Assembly (NCBI GenBank): GCA_024244665.1
Contig: JAAEOI010000677.1
Location: 1-15,721 of the forward strand
Length of the DNA: 15,721 bases
Direction: 5' to 3'
DNA from: Bacteroidota bacterium
Lineage (GTDB): Bacteria > Bacteroidota > Bacteroidia > Bacteroidales > GCA-2748055
This document shows, in pieces, positions 1 to 7,664 of this stretch (positions are counted from its first letter, which is position 1; the number at the start of each line of letters is the position of its first letter). The position numbers and the translations under genes are program-made. The notes under the pieces were generated by a model, which saw only the letters and a list, made by a program, of their open reading frames with translations, had not been told where the DNA came from and made no database searches.

Positions 1-1289
1 ATATTCTCTACCAGGATATCAGACCATTCTCCCTGGCCCCAATTATGTTTGAAGTCGATACCATCCCTGGTAGAGATAACATCTATGTTTCTGAATACAA
101 CACTATACATATCTTCCTCCCCCTGCATCCCGAATGTAAGCCCGCGTGTACGGGTATAGATAACCGAATTTTCAAAGGTAAGATGATGGCAGTCATAGCC
201 CTCGGGTGCCTTCGCACTGTATCCGTCATCACCGCCGTAATAAAAGCAATCTATCACTGACGAATTTGTGCATCCCCATAAATTGAAGCCGCCGGTGTTT
301 TTGATGAAGAGGTAATTAATGGTAATTGAATTGCTAATATGTACATTATCACAGCCCTTGGAAGGGGCTGATTGTGAGCTGGATTCACGGACCAGAATGC
401 CGTCAAAGAACACGTTCTGGCTCGACTCGGTGGTCAGGCCCCTTATTTTCATTGTTGCCTGTTTGGCTTCATAGAGAGGTTCCCCTCCATTGAGGCTCTT
501 ATGGACTTCCATGCCTCGAGGATCAATGGTACCTCTCCCGTCTATGGATATGTTTTTTGAATCTATGATGTGTATGAAGTGGTCGATTACTCTGTCACCT
601 GGTTCCAATCCGGGATCCCAATCTTTAAAGTCAGATCCCTTTCCTGTTCCTCTTAAAACCGCACCGGGGGCCATATAAATTTTCAGGCCGTCCATATTGG
701 CAATTTCCAACTGTTTCATCATATAAACGCCTTTGGGGAAATAGAGGATCTTATCCGATTGATCGGCCTGATTCACGGCCGTGATTATTTTATCGGTTTC
801 ATCAGTGGCACCTGTATTATCAATACCCGAATCCATGATATTAATGACCGAATCGCTTCCCGGATCAGGAATGTTTGTTTCCAGCGGCCGGGCAAGAAGA
901 AAAAGGATTTCCTTGTCATTTATGTTATAGGCCAGAAACTCCGGTTTGGTAAGCGTATGCTGTAGAATGGTTTCATCTATGATGGGCTGGATGTCATGCC
1001 GCAGCGGTCTTATTTTGTGCTGGTTGATGTTTTCACTGGCAATTACCTTTATGCTTACGCTGCCTTCAAAGTCAACCTGGGCATAATAGCATTGGATTTC
1101 ATCATAAATGATAAAATCGGTTACGGGAACTTCCACAGAATCAATTATCACCCTGAAATCCGTGCTTACCGGGTAGATCTCCGGTAACTCAACCACCTGG
1201 ATTTCGGCCCCAAAAACCGAATTTAAATTCAGAATGAGCGTTAAAGCAATTATGATTTCTCTGACTGTAAATCCTCGTTTGATCTTCAT
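1..1289 (-). CDS. Secreted right-handed beta-helix protein, GH28/GH49-like (3' end outside window)
   Basis: The open frame begins at the ATG at 1287-1289 and stays open to the left edge (429 codons and two bases). The N-terminus (MKIKRGFTVREIIIALTLIL...) looks like a Sec signal peptide with no lipobox, so the product is probably exported and soluble. Residues about 30-130 look like a beta-rich N-terminal domain. A pectate-lyase-superfamily beta-helix follows: an ILYFPKGVYMMKQLEI strand, an IDSKNISIDGRGTIDPRG turn, then YYGGDDGYSAKAPEGYD and STRDGIDFKHNWGQG. The paired Asp in GGDDG sits where GH28 and GH49 enzymes carry catalytic acids, and the N-domain-plus-helix layout recalls GH49. I cannot assign a family; substrate is inferred from the neighbours. 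It lies about 100 bp downstream of the GH28-like gene on the same strand, so it may be co-transcribed with it. Confidence 0.75.
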   Translation of the reverse strand, partial: MKIKRGFTVREIIIALTLILNLNSVFGAEIQVVELPEIYPVSTDFRVIIDSVEVPVTDFIIYDEIQCYYAQVDFEGSVSIKVIASENINQHKIRPLRHDIQPIIDETILQHTLTKPEFLAYNINDKEILFLLARPLETNIPDPGSDSVINIMDSGIDNTGATDETDKIITAVNQADQSDKILYFPKGVYMMKQLEIANMDGLKIYMAPGAVLRGTGKGSDFKDWDPGLEPGDRVIDHFIHIIDSKNISIDGRGTIDPRGMEVHKSLNGGEPLYEAKQATMKIRGLTTESSQNVFFDGILVRESSSQSAPSKGCDNVHISNSITINYLFIKNTGGFNLWGCTNSSVIDCFYYGGDDGYSAKAPEGYDCHHLTFENSVIYTRTRGLTFGMQGEEDMYSVVFRNIDVISTRDGIDFKHNWGQGEWSDILVEN

Positions 1290-1324
1290 AATTTTCTTCT
1301 CACTTTTTTGGATTTATGCAGATC

Positions 1325-1353
1325 AAAACAGAAATGAGAGCTTCATCTGTTTT
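1325..1353 (-). terminator. Weak hairpin between the two distal beta-helix genes
   Basis: AAAACAGA (1325-1332) pairs with TCTGTTTT (1346-1353). Three further pairs lie inside a 2-nt bulge (1335-1337 with 1343-1345), leaving a 5-nt loop. Read on the minus strand, the hairpin begins about 38 nt after the stop of the GH28-like gene. Its U-rich stretch is part of the stem, and no T-run follows. It could be a leaky terminator, an RNA-processing site or chance. Confidence 0.3.
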
Positions 1354-1390
1354 TCCCGCCAACCTTTATAAGATGATATAAGAACCTGTC

Positions 1391-2923
1391 TTAATGGTAA
1401 TTCCCTGCCACATCACTACAATCCTCAATGATGACTTTTTCCCGTGGATCATCGCATTTCAGGTCAAGTTCGACATCCGTAAGCTGCAGGCCATCAATAT
1501 ATCGAAAATAGAAGCCATAGCTGGGTAATTTACCAATAACATTTGGTGAGGGGTATTTCGACTTTTTTTCCTTTAATAATTCGGCAACATTTATCTGCCG
1601 GTCGGACTGTAAGCCGGGATTGGTAAATTCTAAATAAACATTCTCCAGTACCACATTCTTTATCCTGTGATCACTGTTAAGGCCGGTTACTGAAGGAGTA
1701 ATCGGTCCGGCCCCGCTTGCTTTAAAGTTGGAGATCTTTATTTTTTCTATGGTTCCTACTTCTGGTTCCGGAACTCCAACCGTGTGTTTGCGGCTGCGGT
1801 TACCCAGGGTGACGAAAATAGGCGTGTTACATCCCGTGGCATCAATACTGTCGAACCAGACATTTTCCATCTTTCCACCATCCGTAATAATCATTGTAAT
1901 GGCAGTTCTTGTGGTTTCAATACCATTAATATGGTGTCTTCCTGAAACAGATGGGACCACTTTGCAATTCCTGTATATGATGTTCTTAAATCCGCCGGTT
2001 GTTTCAGTCCCCAGTTTCAGCGCATTGCAATGGCTGGAGGCGATACAGTTTTCAATGAGAACATTCTCACAGACCGAAGGCCCGTTGCTCTTTAAACAAA
2101 TTGCGTCGTCATCGCTATCTATCCGGCAATGACGCACATATACATTCCGGCTCCCATCAATATCTATCCCGTCATTATTTTTATTCGAATGATTGAATAC
2201 ATTGATGTTTTCCAGCATTACATTATCGCAATTGAGATAGTGCTGCATCCACTGAGGCGAATTCCATAATTGCAATCCACTCATGTAAATGTTTTTTGAA
2301 CTAACGAAACGAATTCCAAAGGGTCTGCTCGGATCATTGCCAAAGGTATAATAATGACTTGGGTGGTTGCCCTGAAAATCAATAAGTGCCTTTCCCGTCA
2401 TGGAGATATCAGTTGCATTCTCCGCGTAAAAAAGAGCTTTGTTTACCTGGCGGTCTGTATTGGCTTTGAATTCCGGGTATATGACCGGATAATCCTCCCT
2501 GATCACACTTGCAATTATTTCAGTCCCTTCTTCAAATTCAAGATGGACTCCGGATTTCAGTATGAGGGTTCCGGTAAGGTATATGCCCCTTGGGAAAAAT
2601 ACCCGGCCCGGCCCATTTTTAAAACAATGATCAATGGCATTTTGCAATTGTTCGGTAGTGATGACAAGACCAGTTGTATCTGCATGAAAATCTTTTACCA
2701 CATCAAAGAGTGGCAGATGGGTTCGATCTATTGCCAATGTGTTTTCAAGATCCTGCGCCATCATCTCCAGCTTATTTTCCAGCTCAACAGTGTTTAAGCC
2801 GGAGGCTATGGTAGTGTCATCAGTCGATGTACACGAGATGGCATATATTAAAGATAAACCAGCTAGAACAGCAGGGAGATAATTTATTCTTCCAAATGGT
2901 GAGAAGTCTATTAGGCGTTTCAC
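1391..2923 (-). CDS. GH28-like (polygalacturonase-type) beta-helix lipoprotein
   Basis: The 510-residue product is probably a glycoside hydrolase of the GH28 clan, hydrolysing galacturonic-acid-containing glycans. The start is a GTG (2921-2923): an in-frame TAA lies two codons upstream, and the signal sequence begins directly after it. Residues 1-31 form a lipoprotein signal with the probable lipid-anchored Cys at 31. The following TSTDD puts acidic residues at +4/+5, as in Bacteroidota surface-export signals. Residues about 75-135 hold the FFPRGIYLTGTLILKSGV entry segment. The active-site region reads NNDGIDID (249-256), SDDDAICLKS (270-279) and SSHCNALKLGTETTGGF (296-312). The first two match the GH28 NTDG and GDDC motifs. 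The classical GHG and RIK motifs are absent, as in a Bacteroidota GH28-like group that carries an ALK(L/F)GTET segment followed by a later 'PIFVTLGNR' segment (recalled from family knowledge). The fold is secure; the exact substrate is not. Confidence 0.88.
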   Translation of the reverse strand: MKRLIDFSPFGRINYLPAVLAGLSLIYAISCTSTDDTTIASGLNTVELENKLEMMAQDLENTLAIDRTHLPLFDVVKDFHADTTGLVITTEQLQNAIDHCFKNGPGRVFFPRGIYLTGTLILKSGVHLEFEEGTEIIASVIREDYPVIYPEFKANTDRQVNKALFYAENATDISMTGKALIDFQGNHPSHYYTFGNDPSRPFGIRFVSSKNIYMSGLQLWNSPQWMQHYLNCDNVMLENINVFNHSNKNNDGIDIDGSRNVYVRHCRIDSDDDAICLKSNGPSVCENVLIENCIASSHCNALKLGTETTGGFKNIIYRNCKVVPSVSGRHHINGIETTRTAITMIITDGGKMENVWFDSIDATGCNTPIFVTLGNRSRKHTVGVPEPEVGTIEKIKISNFKASGAGPITPSVTGLNSDHRIKNVVLENVYLEFTNPGLQSDRQINVAELLKEKKSKYPSPNVIGKLPSYGFYFRYIDGLQLTDVELDLKCDDPREKVIIEDCSDVAGNYH

Positions 2924-2973
2924 AATTTAATTTGTTTTTAATTTTATTCTTGTCAGAAATCACTTCAAAAGAA

Positions 2974-3012
2974 CAGGCTCCGGGACATTTCCATATCCTG
3001 ACCCGGAGCCTG
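2974..3012 (-). terminator. Strong intrinsic terminator after the T9SS beta-helix gene
   Basis: An 11-bp perfect GC-rich stem (CAGGCTCCGGG at 2974-2984 with CCCGGAGCCTG at 3002-3012) encloses a 17-nt loop. Read on the minus strand it is followed at once by TTCTTTT. It starts about 32 nt past the stop codon at 3044-3046, so it probably ends the transcript carrying the GH115-like, receptor and T9SS genes. The GH28-like gene would then need its own promoter in the AT-rich 2924-2973 stretch, or read-through. Confidence 0.7.
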
Positions 3013-3043
3013 TAATAAAATTTAGCGCCAATCTTTCATGGGA

Positions 3044-4687
3044 TTACTCCTTAATCAGGTATGTGGCATGATGCACACCATACCCGGTCTTATGCACCAC
3101 CAGGTAAGCACCGGATTCTAAATCCGTCAAACTTATTGTCGACCGGTAAGTTCCTGCATGGCGGTATTCCTGTTCTGCAAGTTTAAGAAGTCGGCCATTA
3201 AGATCATAAATCATAATTTGTGACTCTCCGGCTTCGGACATTGTATAATGCAAGGTAGTTTCCGCCCCTGCCGGGTTCGGATATAAGCTAAATGCATCTT
3301 CCAGGGCATAAGCTTTCACATCCTCAATACCTACTGGAGATTCACCCGCTTCCCATCTTGCTTTATTCTCCGGGAACCAGTTCAGATCACCGAGAGGAAA
3401 TCCGTCATCTGCAGCGCTATAGGAAATGGCTGCATCAGGATAACTTGCATCGATATTTGGAATAAAGATGAGGGTATCATGAGGATAGAGTTCGGGCGCT
3501 CCGTTAGCATCCAATGGATCGTCGGTGAGGTAGATGGAATCCTGCAGCCCCACCAGCACGGAAGGCATATTTGTGAAGTTTACCTGCTCCTCGATAAATG
3601 CTTCCCCGGGATCTCCCTGTAATACAGGAAGGATATTCGCGGCTATTTCCCCAGGCTTGCTCGCGATGGAACGTGTATTAAAAAAATTCAAGAGTTCATC
3701 ATCATAAAAGAAATTGTTGTTCCGTACGGTGAACTGGGCCTCAGTTCCATCCGCCACATAATAGGCGGTATCCATCATGACATAGCTGGATTGGTCAACG
3801 GTGTCATTGTACCAGTAGTTCCAGGCATCACTGGATCCGAAATAGTCAGGGTCCTTTGCGATATTATTCGTAATAAAGGCCTCACCCACAGTCCCGAAAG
3901 TAAAAGGTGCCTCCACTCTCGAATACCAGTTTACACCCGTATTATGATCGAATTTGAAATATTTGATGTGATTGCCACTGGTTCTGACGACGTGATAATT
4001 GATGTCATACATGGTGCAATTCTGGATGACCACTGTATCGGTCTCAGCAGCCCTGCAGTCAATCAAATCACCAAATCCTTTAACCCTGTGGGTCTCCCCC
4101 AGGTTGCCAATTCTGCAATCGTAGAAAAATACACTGGTGTTTACTGCATTGATATATGCAAGACCTCTTTTAAATCGTTCCAGGTAACAACCCTTAAATA
4201 CAATCCTGGAGTTGTCTCCCTTGATGCCATTTTTGTTGGAATCGTAATTCGACGTCAGTGAACCTTTCATGGAATTGATATGTACGTTCGTAAAGGTTGC
4301 ATCATCTAAAAGGTCCAGCATATTCGGCCAGTCGCCTGCTTCGTTTTGCTGCAACAATATGGAGGGTTTGGCTCCATCAGGGTCTTCTGCAGAAAGACGC
4401 AGGTGAAAACCATCATTGGTCAGTGGGCGGGTCACAAAATATAAGCCTCCGTTGGACAGGATGAATTCAACGTTCATATCCTGACCCGCATCGGTCCGTT
4501 CAGTGATAATTGCTTCAATGGAGTCCGTCAGGACGGAGTAGGAAATGTCACCTGTAAAATCGCTGGGAGCAATGTTGTATTGATCCTGCGATAATACAGT
4601 AGATTGTGATACAGTAAGCATCATTGCCAATGCAAACATAATTCGGTAGATCTTTCTCATAGTTTTAAGATTTAGTGAATACTTCAT
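3044..4687 (-). CDS. T9SS-sorted beta-helix protein (DUF4957/DUF5123-like, putative pectate-lyase superfamily)
   Basis: The 547-residue product is exported by Sec and then probably by the type IX secretion system. The last 87 residues (from about 461) are a typical sorting tail: FSLYPNP, then IMIYDLNGRLLK, a TYRSTISLTDLESGAYLV segment and a short basic/hydrophobic end. Residues about 60-350 resemble the DUF4957/DUF5123 beta-helix proteins found beside Bacteroidota pectinases, with repeated turns such as NSRIVFKGCYLERFKRGLAYI and DTVVIQNCTMYDINYHVVRT. No catalytic set can be read with confidence, so it could be a lyase or a glycan-binding protein. The ATG at 4685-4687 is only 19 bp after the receptor stop. 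The in-frame ATG at 4658-4660 (MRKIYRIMFALAMMLTV...) gives a more ordinary signal peptide and may be the real start. Spacing indicates co-transcription with the receptor. Confidence 0.82.
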   Translation of the reverse strand: MKYSLNLKTMRKIYRIMFALAMMLTVSQSTVLSQDQYNIAPSDFTGDISYSVLTDSIEAIITERTDAGQDMNVEFILSNGGLYFVTRPLTNDGFHLRLSAEDPDGAKPSILLQQNEAGDWPNMLDLLDDATFTNVHINSMKGSLTSNYDSNKNGIKGDNSRIVFKGCYLERFKRGLAYINAVNTSVFFYDCRIGNLGETHRVKGFGDLIDCRAAETDTVVIQNCTMYDINYHVVRTSGNHIKYFKFDHNTGVNWYSRVEAPFTFGTVGEAFITNNIAKDPDYFGSSDAWNYWYNDTVDQSSYVMMDTAYYVADGTEAQFTVRNNNFFYDDELLNFFNTRSIASKPGEIAANILPVLQGDPGEAFIEEQVNFTNMPSVLVGLQDSIYLTDDPLDANGAPELYPHDTLIFIPNIDASYPDAAISYSAADDGFPLGDLNWFPENKARWEAGESPVGIEDVKAYALEDAFSLYPNPAGAETTLHYTMSEAGESQIMIYDLNGRLLKLAEQEYRHAGTYRSTISLTDLESGAYLVVHKTGYGVHHATYLIKE

Positions 4688-4706
4688 TTTTATGAATCAG
4701 TATTTG

Positions 4707-7598
4707 TTATAGATCGAAAATCAGGCCGGTGAAGACAGTCATACCCCATTGCTCCTCACTGGTTTTATAATAAATATCATAGGAGTAATCGATGTCTTTC
4801 CGGAGGTTGAACAGGTTATTAAGATTCAGATAGACCGACAGTCGTTTGCCAAACTTCTGCTTCAGTGAAACATCCATCTGGTAGGTATCCAGATTATAGT
4901 CATCCAGGCCCTTATTGGATACGGAAGTAATTCTCAAACCCTGATAGATGAAAGAGATTCTCGATGAAAATCCTTTATAATCATATCCCAGGGATGCATT
5001 GAAAATATGCGGGGTCTGGTCAGGCATGGCAAGGGTGCGGTACGATTCCTCCACAACTGTTTGCATGATGGGAACTCCCGTCATGGGATCCACACCGATA
5101 ACTTCTTTAAACTTCAGGGCGTTTTGGACAGTCGTCTCTGAGAAGAGCCTTGCGTAATTGAGTGAAAGTATCAGCCCGTTCAGGGGATAGGGCAGGAAAT
5201 TGAAGTTTGCCTGCAGTTCCGCTTCTGCGCCCCAGACCCTGGCGTCAGCGTTCTCAAAGCGGGTAATTGTATAGTCGTCATAGCCCGGGAAACCGTAAAC
5301 TGTGGCAATGGAATCATTGTAAAGCATGAAATTGCTCCGCCGGTAGAAATTGTTCTTTATGTCTTTGTGAAAGGCTCCTATTGAAAACAGTCCAAAACGG
5401 CTTTCGTAAACGGCAACATTCATGTCGAAGTTGCTGGATACGGCTTGTTGTAAACCCGGATTTCCACTTCTGATGTGCTCATCATTTTGGGAGGTGATCT
5501 TGCCATAGGGCCTCAGTTGATCATACTTCGGCCTGGAAAGTGTTTTGTTATATACGAACCTGACATCCATCCAGGGAAGCGGTTCATATTTCACATGAAA
5601 ATGAGGCAGAAGTTCAGGGAATCTGCTACTTGAATGTCTTTCTTCTGCATCAAAGCTGTCCCAGACTCCGTCAACCACCCAGGATTGATATTCCCCTTCC
5701 ATTAATTCGAAGCGTACCCCCGGTATTACAGTCAATTTCTGGCCCAGATGTAACCTGAACATGGTATATGCTGCCATGACTCTCTCATCGGCAGTGTAGG
5801 TCTCCGGCAATCCGTCGGGGGCAATATGATCAAAATTATCCCTGTCCGAATCGTAGGCCAGCCTCATCAGCTCCTCATCAGCAGGGAAATGAAAGTCGGT
5901 CTGCCCTCCCAGGAAATCAGTCTCACCTTGCTCGGTGTCCAGGAAATTAATCAGGGAAATGCCACCTGTACTGGAAGGTGTCAGCGAATATGGATAATTG
6001 GCAATAAACCTGTTCACCCGATCTGTACTGCCCTCGTACCCGGGTGACCTCCATACATCCTCCGTACTTTCCCGCATGGTTTGCTGGTACTTGACACCGG
6101 CTTTTAACCATCCTCCTATGTTGTCGGTGAAGCTTAAAGGGATTTCAATGTTAAAAAAGGCCGAGAGAATGTTTTCCGAAGTTGTGCGGGACTTATCTTT
6201 CGAAAAACCACGCAGTTCTGTTTCAAGAAAATCAGGGTTCGCAGCTGTATCCCAATGAACGGGTGCCAGTACTCTCAGGTCCTGGGGAATGGCAGTAATT
6301 CCCGTATATAGCCGAAAATCATGATCATAGTCAAATGGAATATACGATTTACCCCGGGAGGTGGACAGACCCCAATCCAAGTGCAGATTAAGAACTTTAT
6401 GATTGCCCATAAGGGCAGCAGTCCAAACATCCCTGTCAGAATTACGCAATTTGGAAATATAATCCAGTCGACGTTCATCCACATTCATGGCAATTTCATT
6501 ACTAAAGACATGCGATTGGGTTTTGCCGTACATCCCGTTAAAAGTTATATCGCCATTCTTCATGGTATAATCCATGCTCAGACTGGCTCCATATCGGTTC
6601 CTGTCCTCAAATTTCCTTTGCTGGCTATAGCTTGTCCATATAAATGGCAGGTCTTTTTCCGGCTGGTAAGTCTCCAAATCTGAAGATTCAAAATCCAGTC
6701 CCCGATTTAGGTTTTCTGCATTTGCTTCCACCACGATTCCGATTTTCTGATCGAAAAACCTTTTCCCGGCAATCACAGATGCCTGGTAATTCAAGGGGTC
6801 ATTTCGATAGGCATTGTATACATTTGCCACTTTCACCCTGAGGGTGGGATCCGCAGATGCCTTTCGTACTCCCAGGTTCACTATACCAGCGATGGCATCC
6901 CCATCCATATCGGGTGTGGGGGATTTCACGACCTCAACACTTGATAACATATCGCTGGAGATAAGGCTCAGGTTGGTGGAGCGGTTTCCCGATTCAGAAG
7001 AAGCCATTCTCATACCATTTACGGTAACGGTTGCATAATTCGGTTCCAATCCCCGTATGATTACCTTCTGCCCCTCGCCACCTGATCGTTGCAGAGCTAT
7101 ACCAGGTAATCTTCCGATGGCTTCCGCAAGGTTTACATCAGGGAGTTCCTTGATTTTTTCTTCAGAAAGTACATTAACAACTGCATCTGAATTAAGCTGT
7201 TGATTCAAAGCTTTTGTCTGGCCGTAAGCCTGCACCGACACTACCACCTCCTCAAGAGTTAAGTGTTTGGATTCCAGGACAAAATCAAGAACAAGGTTTT
7301 CACCTGACATGACAGTTATATCCCGGGTAACGGTGACATAACCGAGAAACTGACAGGAAATACTGTGCTTGCCTTCTCTTAATCTGGGCAGCATATATTC
7401 TCCGTTGTTATCGGAAACAGTACCAATAGTCGTACCTGCGATGGTGATGTTGGCGTATGGTAGGATTTCACCCGAGGCCAGGTCTGTAACTTTCCCGCTT
7501 AAACTGCCATATCCCTGTGCAAATCCCTGCATACTGATCGACATGATCATGAGGATTATCATTGAAGCTGGTAAGACCGATAATTTTCGTTTACTCAT
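4707..7598 (-). CDS. TonB-dependent outer-membrane receptor with carboxypeptidase-like regulatory domain
   Basis: The 963-residue product should import oligosaccharides across the outer membrane, powered by TonB-ExbBD. I start at the ATG at 7596-7598 (MSKRKLSVLPASMIILMIM...); the frame continues upstream only to a TTG. After the signal peptide come a CarboxypepD-reg-like domain (about 32-109, GSLSGKVTDLASGEILPYAN), a candidate TonB box (LTLEEVVVSVQ, about 113-123), a plug (about 134-245, with LPDVNLAEAIGRLPGI, VIIRGLEPNYATVTVNGMRM and VEVVKSPTPDMDGDAIAG) and a C-terminal beta-barrel ending in ...TGLIFDL. The plug motifs resemble the 'Xanthomonas-Caulobacter' receptor class (TIGR01782-like) rather than SusC, and no SusD neighbour is present. 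It lies 66 bp after the GH115-like gene and 19 bp before the T9SS gene, so it is probably the middle gene of an operon. Substrate is inferred from context only. Confidence 0.93.
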   Translation of the reverse strand: MSKRKLSVLPASMIILMIMSISMQGFAQGYGSLSGKVTDLASGEILPYANITIAGTTIGTVSDNNGEYMLPRLREGKHSISCQFLGYVTVTRDITVMSGENLVLDFVLESKHLTLEEVVVSVQAYGQTKALNQQLNSDAVVNVLSEEKIKELPDVNLAEAIGRLPGIALQRSGGEGQKVIIRGLEPNYATVTVNGMRMASSESGNRSTNLSLISSDMLSSVEVVKSPTPDMDGDAIAGIVNLGVRKASADPTLRVKVANVYNAYRNDPLNYQASVIAGKRFFDQKIGIVVEANAENLNRGLDFESSDLETYQPEKDLPFIWTSYSQQRKFEDRNRYGASLSMDYTMKNGDITFNGMYGKTQSHVFSNEIAMNVDERRLDYISKLRNSDRDVWTAALMGNHKVLNLHLDWGLSTSRGKSYIPFDYDHDFRLYTGITAIPQDLRVLAPVHWDTAANPDFLETELRGFSKDKSRTTSENILSAFFNIEIPLSFTDNIGGWLKAGVKYQQTMRESTEDVWRSPGYEGSTDRVNRFIANYPYSLTPSSTGGISLINFLDTEQGETDFLGGQTDFHFPADEELMRLAYDSDRDNFDHIAPDGLPETYTADERVMAAYTMFRLHLGQKLTVIPGVRFELMEGEYQSWVVDGVWDSFDAEERHSSSRFPELLPHFHVKYEPLPWMDVRFVYNKTLSRPKYDQLRPYGKITSQNDEHIRSGNPGLQQAVSSNFDMNVAVYESRFGLFSIGAFHKDIKNNFYRRSNFMLYNDSIATVYGFPGYDDYTITRFENADARVWGAEAELQANFNFLPYPLNGLILSLNYARLFSETTVQNALKFKEVIGVDPMTGVPIMQTVVEESYRTLAMPDQTPHIFNASLGYDYKGFSSRISFIYQGLRITSVSNKGLDDYNLDTYQMDVSLKQKFGKRLSVYLNLNNLFNLRKDIDYSYDIYYKTSEEQWGMTVFTGLIFDL

Positions 7599-7664
7599 GT
7601 TTAACGTTTTAAACAATTGGACTGACTCTACTCTTAAACTATAAGATACTTTTCGCTTTTAACA

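Noticed and set aside
1728..2797. Plus-strand open frames of 134 and 147 residues opposite the GH28-like gene.
   Set aside because: They are antisense to a gene with clear domain motifs, and their translations show no recognisable family or signal. The same applies to open frames opposite the other large genes.
7599..7616. Upstream extension of the receptor gene to a TTG at 7614-7616.
   Set aside because: It adds only six residues before a good ATG at 7598 and does not improve the signal peptide.
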